In this document: piece by piece, positions 17,609 to 24,069 of the stretch | Position numbering within the stretch: position 1 is the stretch's first letter | Layout: the number at the start of each line of letters is the position of its first letter | NCBI GenBank assembly: GCA_001789695.1 | Contig: MGAI01000017.1 | Span: 1-32,785, forward strand | Reading direction: 5' to 3' | Length of the DNA stretch: 32,785 nucleotides | Source: Candidatus Roizmanbacteria bacterium RIFCSPLOWO2_01_FULL_37_16 | GTDB taxonomy: Bacteria > Patescibacteriota > Microgenomatia > UBA1406 > GWC2-37-13 | Made by a program: the position numbers and the translations under genes | The notes under the pieces: generated by a model | The model's database searches: none | Seen by the model: the letters and a program-made list of their open reading frames with translations, nothing else | Told to the model about the DNA's origin: nothing

Positions 17609-17908
17609 GTGTTAAAGCAGGTTCGTCTTTATATCAAAGGTGACGTCATCGCTGTTGGTTTTCGGGCTTGGACAAAAATCCAGGCAAAGATCGTAGGCGT
17701 TTCCGGTTGGGTAAGAAATGTCTACGACAAATCAGAAGTCTATGGGATTAGCGGAGGAGTAGAAGCCATTATTCAAGCAGAAGAAGAAAAAATAAACAAA
17801 ATACTTGAACTTATTAAAAAAGGTCCGCCAATTTCGCGCGTCGAAGAGGTTGAAGTGATGTGGGAAGAACCAAAGGAGATGTTTGAGGGATTTGAGATTA
17901 GAAAATAA
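17609..17908 (+). CDS. acyP: Acylphosphatase
   Basis: A 99-residue alpha/beta enzyme that hydrolyses carboxyl-phosphate bonds of small acyl phosphates. The phosphate-binding loop reads 'KGDVIAVGFRAW' with the catalytic Arg19, and Asn37 in 'GWVRNVYD' is the second catalytic residue. Length and order fit the family. The usual GxVQGVGFR core is changed to GDVIAVGFR here (QG to IA), which keeps the Arg but is uncommon. The start is GTG 17609, since the ATG at 17607 runs into an immediate stop. No Shine-Dalgarno is evident. Confidence 0.85.
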   Translation: MLKQVRLYIKGDVIAVGFRAWTKIQAKIVGVSGWVRNVYDKSEVYGISGGVEAIIQAEEEKINKILELIKKGPPISRVEEVEVMWEEPKEMFEGFEIRK

Positions 17909-17954
17909 GCTTGAAATGGCGTTTTTGGCAAAAATTTGTTAAACTCTGCATATT

Positions 17955-18176
17955 ATGAAAAAAGTGAATGTTTCTGTCAAATATATGGCTAGGTTTGCCG
18001 GAAAGTGGATTGCGATCGACACCATTAAACATCGTATTATTGCAGTTGGCAATACACTCAAAGAAATTGGGCCCTTAGTTACACGAACCATGAAAGATAA
18101 AACGCCTGATGAAAAAATTCCTGCCGCTTTTAAAGTCCCTCGTAAAGATGAGGGTCCATACGTTTTAATTTTATGA
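17955..18176 (+). CDS. Small DUF5678-like protein
   Basis: The 73-residue protein reads 'FAGKWIAIDTIKHRIIAVGNTLKEI' in its middle, a short beta-hairpin pattern (G-K-W-I-A ... I-A-V-G-x-T) seen in DUF5678-like proteins. No function is known for these. The stop overlaps the start of the aspartic protease gene as ATGA (18173-18176), so the two are co-translated. Such small proteins paired with a retropepsin-like protease may form a functional couple; that is inference only. Confidence 0.65.
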   Translation: MKKVNVSVKYMARFAGKWIAIDTIKHRIIAVGNTLKEIGPLVTRTMKDKTPDEKIPAAFKVPRKDEGPYVLIL

Positions 18177-18568
18177 AGTCTGCGTCTTTAACGATATTCC
18201 CCTATTACTTTAACGGTTCTGATTATTATCCTGTTATACCATTGGTGTTTTTAACTGGAGGCAAAAGGATTCGCTCTCAAGCTTTAGTTGACTCGGGGGC
18301 CACTATTTCTATCTTTAATAAGGAAGTCGCTGATTCTTTAGGAGTTAAGATTGAGAAAGGAGATAAAACTATTCTTGGTGGCGTGGGAGGAAGAATTATT
18401 GGTTATGTACATAAATTACACATCAGGGTTGCCGGTAAAGAATTTATTTGTCCAATTGTATTCTCTAGCGAATATCTTGTTTCTTTCAATCTTCTGGGCA
18501 GAATGGAATTTTTCAAAAGATTTAGGATAATTTTTGAAGAGAAGAAAAATTTTTTAAAACTAGAGTAG
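18173..18568 (+). CDS. Retroviral-type (clan AA) aspartic protease-like protein
   Basis: The 131-residue protein carries 'QALVDSGATISIFN' with the catalytic triad motif D40-S41-G42 followed by A-T, then the glycine-rich 'GGVGGRIIGY' flap region, and 'NLLGRMEFFKRFRIIF' as the second hydrophobic-hydrophobic-Gly motif near the C-terminus. This is the layout of single-domain retropepsin-like proteases, which act as dimers. Target proteins are unknown. It is coupled to the small DUF5678-like gene upstream and ends one base before the 3' end of the convergent tRNA-Ala. Confidence 0.8.
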   Translation: MKSASLTIFPYYFNGSDYYPVIPLVFLTGGKRIRSQALVDSGATISIFNKEVADSLGVKIEKGDKTILGGVGGRIIGYVHKLHIRVAGKEFICPIVFSSEYLVSFNLLGRMEFFKRFRIIFEEKKNFLKLE

Positions 18569-18642
18569 TGGACCTGACCGGGATCGAACCGGTGGTCTGC
18601 TGACTGCCAGCCAGCTGTTTTAACCAACTAAACTACAGGCCC
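18569..18642 (-). tRNA. tRNA-Ala (anticodon GGC)
   Basis: The minus strand folds as a full cloverleaf of 74 nt. The acceptor GGGCCTG pairs with CAGGTCC (one G-U), the D arm is closed by GTTT/AAAC, the anticodon stem GCTGG/TCAGC encloses loop CTGGCAG with anticodon GGC, the variable loop has 5 nt, and the T arm is ACCGG-TTCGATC-CCGGT. The discriminator is A. CCA is not encoded (the next bases are CTA). Its 3' end abuts the stop codon of the convergent protease gene. Confidence 0.93.
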
Positions 18643-18690
18643 TTCCGCGTAAATCCGTGTTGATATCTGCGTTTATCCGCTTCTATATTC

Positions 18691-18696
18691 TATAAT
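18691..18696 (+). promoter_or_regulatory. TATAAT -10 box 7 nt before the phosphoribosyltransferase start
   Basis: A perfect TATAAT ends 7 nt before ATG 18704, so the mRNA would start at about the ATG. No clear -35 is found at 16-18 nt upstream. Confidence 0.45.
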
Positions 18697-18703
18697 ATGA
18701 TCA

Positions 18704-19339
18704 ATGATATTTAAAGATCGGCAAGAAGCGGGAAGAAAGCTTTTGGTAAAACTATTTGAAGATCGAGATATTAAAAAAAACCTGCGAAAGGTTGTGGTTG
18801 TGTCTCTTCTTCGGGGAGGAGCAGCGGTTGGCAATGTGATAGCAAGCGGTCTTCAGGTCAAACATCTTCCTTTGATTGTAGCCAAAATTCCCGCTCCCCA
18901 TAATCCAGAACTGGCAATTGGAGCGTTGTGTTTTGACATAACCTATCTTGAAAAAAGCGTTGTTGGCTCGCTTGGTTTAACTAAGGGAGAAATTGTAGAT
19001 CAAGTTGAAATCGCCAAAGAAAAATTTAACTCCTACCTTAAAAGGTTCGGAATCAAAAAAACCTTTTATTCGAGAAGCTTGAAAAATAAAATTATTATCT
19101 TGACTGATGACGGTATTGCAACCGGATCAACTGTCAAGGTTGCAATTTTATATCTAAGGTCCAAAAAGTCGAAGTTAGTCATACTTGCTATTCCTGTTGC
19201 TCCGGCTGATTTCTCAGCAGTAGGGGTAGATAAAGAATTTATTCTCCATAAAAATTTCGCCTTTGGCGCAGTCTCGCAATTCTACGAACATTTTCCTCAG
19301 ATTGATGATAAAGAGGTAAAAAAGATATTAGCAAGTTAA
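18704..19339 (+). CDS. Phosphoribosyltransferase-domain protein
   Basis: The type I PRTase fold is shown by the PRPP-binding loop 'IIILTDDGIATGSTVKVA' at residues about 130-147, preceded by 'VVSLLRGGAAVGNVIA' (the PPi loop with LRGG), and a flexible hood region with Lys/Arg. At 211 residues it fits the stand-alone 'phosphoribosyltransferase (COG1926)' type, often annotated as predicted PRTases of unclear base specificity. It would join a base or other group to PRPP in nucleotide salvage. It is flanked by the tRNA gene and, convergently, by the virB4-like gene. Confidence 0.82.
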   Translation: MIFKDRQEAGRKLLVKLFEDRDIKKNLRKVVVVSLLRGGAAVGNVIASGLQVKHLPLIVAKIPAPHNPELAIGALCFDITYLEKSVVGSLGLTKGEIVDQVEIAKEKFNSYLKRFGIKKTFYSRSLKNKIIILTDDGIATGSTVKVAILYLRSKKSKLVILAIPVAPADFSAVGVDKEFILHKNFAFGAVSQFYEHFPQIDDKEVKKILAS

Positions 19340-19374
19340 AATAGATCGTTACTGTTTATTATTTTATTATTTTT

Positions 19375-21135
19375 CTACTCTATTAGGGCTCTCTCTTCTT
19401 CCGAGGCTATCACCCGAAAACCAACATGCGAATGACCGGCGAAAAAAAGTCCTTCGCCAACACCCGCTGATAAAAGGAAGTGTTTTTCTCCACCTGTTAA
19501 ATAAAAAGTCTGGGAAATCTTATCGACTGCAGCGGTTGACTGTTTTAAGATAATCTGAAGGCTTGAGTTTGTGATAATCGCCTTTCCCTCGTCGGTTGAT
19601 AAGAAATCTTCAACGTCTTGGGTAATTGTGGTTAAACCAAGTTGGTATTTTCTGGCGCGCTTAGCAAAACTGTGTAAATAAGCTCCCGAATCTTTTTGTT
19701 TTATGAGATACCATGCCTCATCGACAATTAGTGCCCTTTTTCTTCTATCTTTTCTCACCCGATTCCAGATATAATCTAAAACAATATACATAGCAACAGG
19801 TCTTAGGTTTTCTTCAAGGTCTCTAATGCCAAAAACCGTGAATGGGTTTTTAATGTCAAAGTTGGACTGCTGGTTAAAAATACCAGCCGCCGATCCTTTG
19901 ACAAATTTCTCCAACCTATCAGCCATCTCTTTTGCCTCTGGCGTCTCCATGCCGATAAAAATTTTGTATAGATCTTCCAAAAGCGGCGGTTCGTTTTTAA
20001 ATGTCTCAATGTCTTGAGTGATTCCTTTCTCTCTATAAGTAAGAACCAGTGCCCTATCCAAGAGTGCGTCTTGCGAAGGGGTCAAATCTCCCATGATCAC
20101 TTTCATCAGCGAATGGAGATCAAGAATCTTATTGGAAAGTTCGTCTGGTTCAGGATTAGCTGTTGCCAAATCGAAGGGATTAATTTTATATTGAGAACTG
20201 GTCGAAAATACCACAAACTCTCCGCCGACAGACTGGGTTAATTTCTGATACTCGTTCTCTGGATCAATTATCAAAACATCAACACCCATCATAAGAAGCC
20301 TCAGAGATTCGAGTTTAACCAAGAAACTTTTACCCCCACCTGACTTGCCTAAAATCACTGAGTTTGCATTCTCTAAAGTAAATCGATCAAAAATAATCAG
20401 GCTGCCATCGTGTTGATTAATACCATATAAGATTCCTTCATTTTTTGTCAAAGAGGCTGTGGCAAAAGGAAATGTCATCGCCAAAGAAGTGGTGTCAACA
20501 TTTCTCCAAACGCTTAACTTGTCATAGAACATCGGTAGAGTTGACTTAAACCCTTCCTCCATCTCTAAAGTTGCCTGTTTGGCAATAATTAAAAGCGAGG
20601 AAAGAACCGAGTCAATCTCTTTGCTTACCCTGTCTAGCTCTTCCAGGCTTTCTGCTGGGACGGTAATGTAAAGACCAAACTGGAAAAAACGCTCGGCTCC
20701 CTTAGCTAGCTCTGCCTGAAGAGCTAAAGCGTCATCAAGTGCTACTTGGACAGCTGGATCAACAACCTTTCCAGCTTTAATATCGCCTTCTATCGTTGCC
20801 TCCATTTCAGCGATTTTTCTTTTTAGGTCGTCCAAAACCGCTTTTGCCTCGGTAGGATAAATATACATGGCAACGTATAAGGGGTGATCAAATGTGATCA
20901 AAGGATAAAGCCAGTTGGCAGAAACGTAACGCGGATATCCAACCACATAAAAAGTCCTGTAATATTTGTCGTCCACCCTTAGGTGATTAAAATCTACCTC
21001 AATAAATGAAGGCGCAATGATATCCTTTATCGAGATTGCACCTTTGGCCAAAAATTCCGCTACATTTTGCGATGGCGGCAGGTTGGCTGGTTTTCCTTTG
21101 CTATTATTGCTTTTTTTCCCAAATAAATTTAACAT
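19375..21135 (-). CDS. VirB4/TraC-like type IV secretion ATPase (motor part)
   Basis: A 586-residue ATPase. A short Asn/Lys/Pro-rich N-terminus is followed by a helical/beta region ('KYYRTFYVVGYPRYV' at about 57-71, typical of the VirB4 N-domain) and a coiled-coil-like stretch (about 95-150). The HerA/VirB4 motor has Walker A 'GKSGGGKS' (263-270), 'DPENEY' (291-296) and Walker B 'LIVDEAWYLI' (469-478). VirB4 ATPases power pilus or channel assembly and substrate transfer at the inner membrane. The upstream 218-residue gene, 1 nt away, supplies what looks like the missing front part of the N-terminal domain; together they sum to about 800 residues, the usual VirB4 size. Confidence 0.88.
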   Translation of the reverse strand: MLNLFGKKSNNSKGKPANLPPSQNVAEFLAKGAISIKDIIAPSFIEVDFNHLRVDDKYYRTFYVVGYPRYVSANWLYPLITFDHPLYVAMYIYPTEAKAVLDDLKRKIAEMEATIEGDIKAGKVVDPAVQVALDDALALQAELAKGAERFFQFGLYITVPAESLEELDRVSKEIDSVLSSLLIIAKQATLEMEEGFKSTLPMFYDKLSVWRNVDTTSLAMTFPFATASLTKNEGILYGINQHDGSLIIFDRFTLENANSVILGKSGGGKSFLVKLESLRLLMMGVDVLIIDPENEYQKLTQSVGGEFVVFSTSSQYKINPFDLATANPEPDELSNKILDLHSLMKVIMGDLTPSQDALLDRALVLTYREKGITQDIETFKNEPPLLEDLYKIFIGMETPEAKEMADRLEKFVKGSAAGIFNQQSNFDIKNPFTVFGIRDLEENLRPVAMYIVLDYIWNRVRKDRRKRALIVDEAWYLIKQKDSGAYLHSFAKRARKYQLGLTTITQDVEDFLSTDEGKAIITNSSLQIILKQSTAAVDKISQTFYLTGGEKHFLLSAGVGEGLFFAGHSHVGFRVIASEEERALIE

Positions 21136-21136
21136 A

Positions 21137-21793
21137 TTAACCCGTAGTCAATACGACGTCGGTATAACTCTCAACTGGCGCCATCCTCTTACCTGTTGGT
21201 GAAGAATTGTATAGATTAAAAAACAACTCAACCAATTCCTGTCGCTGCAAGATGCTTACCCTAAGACCTATCTTTGATAAAAGGCGGATAAGATGGTCTC
21301 GTTTAGGATAAAGCGAGGTTTTGGCGCGGCTTATGACATACTCTTTATTTAGACTCTTAGTGTTTACACCCGACACTCCCATTTCCAGAGTTGAAAAAGG
21401 CACAACAAAAAAAAATCTTTTTTCCAAAACCGTATTTTTTTTGACTATGGTCTTAATAAACTCCTTATAGCTTTGAAGCCTATTTTTGATAAGCTCCACC
21501 TGTTGTAGAATAATCTTTCCCTGTAAATAATCAAGATATAACGAAACATCCATCTTCTTAGACAAGATCAAAATTTGGGTGGGGAACGATAAAGAATTTA
21601 AAAGACCTGCGTATGAATAGATCATAGCTGACTGTTCCTCAACTGATAAAAGCCAAAAATTTACCGCCCCAACTTCGATAACCACACAGGCAGAAAAATC
21701 TTTCATCAAGATGATGTCATCTCTTATTTCCTCAATCTCAACGAACGCTTGGGTTGAGGCCTTAACTGGTGATGTTGGTTTACTCGTTGGCAT
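21137..21793 (-). CDS. Detached VirB4/TraC N-terminal domain-like protein
   Basis: The 218-residue protein reads 'VEIEEIRDDIILMKDFSACVVIEV', then 'NFWLLSVEEQSAMIYSYAGLLNSLSFPTQILILSKK' as a pattern around residues 20-90. This resembles the start of TraC/VirB4-type proteins (strand, 'S-x-x-E-Q', 'LNSL-x-F-P-x-Q'). The middle is helical and basic. It has no ATPase motifs. It lies directly before the VirB4-like motor and after PrgI in the same strand. A TATTAT 7 nt before the ATG is a possible leaderless promoter. The most likely role is a partner subunit of the motor protein. Confidence 0.7.
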   Translation of the reverse strand: MPTSKPTSPVKASTQAFVEIEEIRDDIILMKDFSACVVIEVGAVNFWLLSVEEQSAMIYSYAGLLNSLSFPTQILILSKKMDVSLYLDYLQGKIILQQVELIKNRLQSYKEFIKTIVKKNTVLEKRFFFVVPFSTLEMGVSGVNTKSLNKEYVISRAKTSLYPKRDHLIRLLSKIGLRVSILQRQELVELFFNLYNSSPTGKRMAPVESYTDVVLTTG

Positions 21794-21942
21794 AATAAAT
21801 ATAATACGAATGATGCGAACTTACTTACGCAAGCAAGTCTTTATGCAAATGCCGCGAATTATCCTAATTCAGATTTTATTCGCACCAAGTCAGACTTGGT
21901 TCGCATAATTAGCATCATTTGCATGTCATTCGTAGATTGGCA
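21794..21942. repeat. Structured noncoding spacer with nested inverted repeats
   Basis: The 149-nt spacer contains several perfect inverted repeats. They are ACCAAGTCAGACTTGGT at 21884-21900, GAATTA-TCC-TAATTC at 21856-21870, ATGCAAATG at 21843-21851 with CATTTGCAT at 21916-21924, and TACGAATGA at 21805-21813 with TCATTCGTA at 21926-21934. The left arm TACGAATGATGCGAAC (21805-21820) is complementary piecewise to three right-hand segments. It contains no ORF. It could be an RNA structure within the prgI-virB4 transcript, a decayed MITE, or a recombination site. Confidence 0.6.
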
Positions 21943-22755
21943 TTATATTAGTTCCTTAGAAAAGAACTCGAAAGGCTTTAGATTTGATTCTTCGATTCTC
22001 AATTTTATTGTATCAAAAAAGTAAGTGTTCTTTGGATCCTTAAACTCAAATAGATAATCCGATTGCGGCAGAGGTTTGAGCGTCCCAAACACTCCATGGG
22101 GATTAGTTTTCAAAAGACGAACCACATTCCCCTGACCGTCTTTCACATAAATTAAAACACCAGGCAGAGGAATAAGCCTGTGATTTTTTACAATGCCAGA
22201 AAAGAATGGTTTGGTCGGGGCTGGTTGTATTTTTTTCACAACCACATTTGGAATAGCTGGTTTTTGGGGGGCTTTTTTTTGCTCAATTAATGCCTCCTTT
22301 GGCTTCTGGAGGAGAACGGCAATTGATTGTTTTTTACGGTTAGGAGAGGGTAGATTAGATTTTGTTTTTGCCAAGTAGGCTGAGAGCTTCTCTTGTGATT
22401 CAATATGACTCATAACGCGGTGAGGGTCGTTGACGAAAAACAGATTTTTTAAAAAATAGATGGGTGGATTTTTCTTGTGATAAATATATTGGGTTGGGGA
22501 AGTGAGTCTTCTGACAAGATTTTTTATCCAGGTGTCTAATGGCCGGTCGTTTACTGGCACAAAGGCAAGAGCTGGACCCATTGCTCCCACTATCACGCCA
22601 ACTAGAAGATTAAGTAGTGGAATAGGAGTAAGTTTATAGGCTATAAATCCAAGCGGAATAAAAATGACAAAATAAATAAACTGTTTTAGGGTGAGAAAGC
22701 CAACTAGTTTAAATTCAAAAGTAGTTATCTGCCTTGGCATTGGGTGCTGTTCCAT
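21943..22755 (-). CDS. PrgI-family membrane protein with C-terminal beta-sandwich-like domain
   Basis: Residues 1-100 match the PrgI pattern: 'FKLVGFLTLKQFIYF', two TM helices (about 26-42 and 45-66), 'AFVPVNDRPLDTWIKNL' and 'RRLTSPTQYIYHKK'. PrgI proteins are inner-membrane parts of Gram-positive-type T4SS, acting beside VirB4. A Lys/Pro-rich linker (about 130-180) leads to a C-terminal domain (about 183-265: 'FSGIVKNHRLIPLPGVLIYVK', 'TNPHGVFGTLKPLPQSDYLFEF' patterns). This looks like a carboxypeptidase-regulatory/prealbumin-like beta fold. That domain is not part of classical PrgI. The gene precedes the VirB4 pair on the same strand. Confidence 0.83.
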   Translation of the reverse strand: MEQHPMPRQITTFEFKLVGFLTLKQFIYFVIFIPLGFIAYKLTPIPLLNLLVGVIVGAMGPALAFVPVNDRPLDTWIKNLVRRLTSPTQYIYHKKNPPIYFLKNLFFVNDPHRVMSHIESQEKLSAYLAKTKSNLPSPNRKKQSIAVLLQKPKEALIEQKKAPQKPAIPNVVVKKIQPAPTKPFFSGIVKNHRLIPLPGVLIYVKDGQGNVVRLLKTNPHGVFGTLKPLPQSDYLFEFKDPKNTYFFDTIKLRIEESNLKPFEFFSKELI

Positions 22756-22878
22756 AGATATCAGTATTTAGTATAAAGTATTTAGTATTCAGAATAAAGA
22801 AACATGGTTTGGAGCGAAAGAAAGAAAAAAAGATGGTGTATTTATACTAGATACTATATACTTGATACTTTATACTAA
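22756..22878. repeat. Spacer of degenerate ATACT-type repeats with a 14-bp inverted repeat
   Basis: TTAGTATAAAGTAT (22768-22781) is the exact reverse complement of ATACTTTATACTAA (22865-22878), and both sit in longer runs of TAGTATTTAG / TACTAGATACT variants. The right arm includes the stop codon of the S1-domain gene (22875-22877). In RNA the minus-strand transcript could form a long hairpin between the S1 gene and prgI, acting as a terminator or processing site. No U-tract follows, so intrinsic termination is uncertain. Confidence 0.6.
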
Positions 22879-23942
22879 CGATAGGTTACTGGTTTTTCTT
22901 TCTGGGGGAGAAGCAAACTCATGCGCCGGCTCTTCTTGTTGATTTTTTCAATGAAGACTCTCACTTCTTGTCCTGGTTCAAGTTTTTCTTCTCCGCTTAG
23001 TTTACTTATGTGAATTAAACCCTCTATGCCTGGCTCCAGCCGAACAAAATAGCCATATTTTTCTCTTCTTACTATTGCCCCTTTTACTTCTTTATCTTTG
23101 GGATATTTTTTCTCGATGTCTTCCCAAGGGTCATTTGTCAATCGTTTAAGAGAAAGGTTGAGTTTTGCGTCGGTGAGATTTTTTTCAACCACCACCACCT
23201 TGACTATATCGCCCGGTTTGACAAATTCAGAGGCGTTGGCGACTTTTTCCCAAGAAATTTCTGATATATGAATAAGCCCCTCTACACCGTCAACTTCGCA
23301 AAATGCGCCAAATTCTGAGACTCCCAGAATTTTGGCTTTATAGGTTTTTCCTTCACTGATCTTGTCAAATTTTTCTTTTAGCTCTTTTTGCGAAATCCCC
23401 AAAGCTGCAGCTTTTTGTGAAACAACCAGTCGGTTTTTCTCTTCGTCAACCTCAAGAATTCTCACCTTAATTTTTTGATTGGTCAATTTCTCTGGCTGAC
23501 TAATGTATGGTTCGGTTAACTGAATCTTAGGGATAACTCCCCTAATTCCCATAAAGTCAGCAAAAACCCCTCCTTTACCATAATCTCCACAGACAACTTC
23601 GATGTCCTCCTCTTTTTCTTTCTTTGCTTTCAAAATCTCCCACTTTCCTTTTTGAAAAAATTTTTTCATCGATACCACTGGATAGCCATCTTTAGATTCA
23701 ACCGCCACAACTCTAACCTTTATTTTGTTTCCTGCTTTTAAATATGGTAGATAGGTGGAGATTTCTTTGACTTCCAAATCGCCTAAAACAGCGTACGCCT
23801 TTGCTCCTATATCAAACAAAACCCCTTTTTTTGATAAAGAAATGATTGTCGCCGCAAGCTCTTGACTCTTACTAATTTTGGGTGGACTATTTGTTTTAAG
23901 TAAAACATCCATCGGGTGAGTAGATTTTTTTGTTTTAGTCAT
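22875..23942 (-). CDS. rpsA: S1-domain RNA-binding protein, ribosomal protein S1 type
   Basis: The 355-residue protein has four S1 (OB-fold) domains. The first is degenerate (about 30-85, 'KKGVLFDIGAKAYAVL'), the second is about 95-160 ('GKGGVFADFMGIRGVIPK'), the third about 195-265 ('SEFGAFCEVDGVEGLIHIS') and the fourth about 280-345 ('YGYFVRLEPGIEGLIHIS'). Ribosomal S1 brings mRNA to the 30S subunit. Four domains is the short form common outside Proteobacteria. It has a canonical promoter and the strongest Shine-Dalgarno in the window, unlike many neighbours with leaderless-type promoters. Confidence 0.87.
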   Translation of the reverse strand: MTKTKKSTHPMDVLLKTNSPPKISKSQELAATIISLSKKGVLFDIGAKAYAVLGDLEVKEISTYLPYLKAGNKIKVRVVAVESKDGYPVVSMKKFFQKGKWEILKAKKEKEEDIEVVCGDYGKGGVFADFMGIRGVIPKIQLTEPYISQPEKLTNQKIKVRILEVDEEKNRLVVSQKAAALGISQKELKEKFDKISEGKTYKAKILGVSEFGAFCEVDGVEGLIHISEISWEKVANASEFVKPGDIVKVVVVEKNLTDAKLNLSLKRLTNDPWEDIEKKYPKDKEVKGAIVRREKYGYFVRLEPGIEGLIHISKLSGEEKLEPGQEVRVFIEKINKKSRRMSLLLPQKEKPVTYR

Positions 23943-23952
23943 CCTCTATTAT

Positions 23953-23960
23953 CCTCCTTT
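23953..23960 (-). promoter_or_regulatory. Strong Shine-Dalgarno of the S1 gene
   Basis: On the minus strand AAAGGAGG stands 10 nt before ATG 23942. It shows that this organism does use canonical ribosome binding for some genes. Confidence 0.8.
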
Positions 23961-23987
23961 AAGACATTGTGCCTTGGTAGAAACTTA

Positions 23988-24016
23988 ACTATAGCAAAAT
24001 ACCTCAAAAAAAACAA
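23988..24016 (-). promoter_or_regulatory. Promoter of the S1-domain gene
   Basis: On the minus strand TTGTTT, 17 nt, then TATAGT with an extended TG (TGCTATAGT) gives a good sigma-70-type promoter. The leader is about 40 nt and contains the Shine-Dalgarno. Confidence 0.6.
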
Positions 24017-24029
24017 GATTAAAATACCC

Positions 24030-24058
24030 TTGAATTTTTAAGCTTGATTTAGTATATT
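24030..24058 (+). promoter_or_regulatory. Promoter of the recombinase-like gene
   Basis: TTGAAT (24030-24035), 17 nt, then TATATT (24053-24058) lies 11 nt before ATG 24070, predicting an mRNA with a leader of only a few bases. It is back to back with the S1 promoter. Confidence 0.55.
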
Positions 24059-24069
24059 ATGGGATTAAT

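Noticed and set aside
19340-19374. Rho-independent terminator between convergent genes
   Set aside because: Only AT-rich sequence without a GC stem. Convincing GC-stem/U-tract terminators were not found elsewhere in the window either.
22756-22878. CRISPR array
   Set aside because: The repeat units are short, degenerate and without spacers of equal length; no cas genes are present. No CRISPR was seen anywhere in the window.
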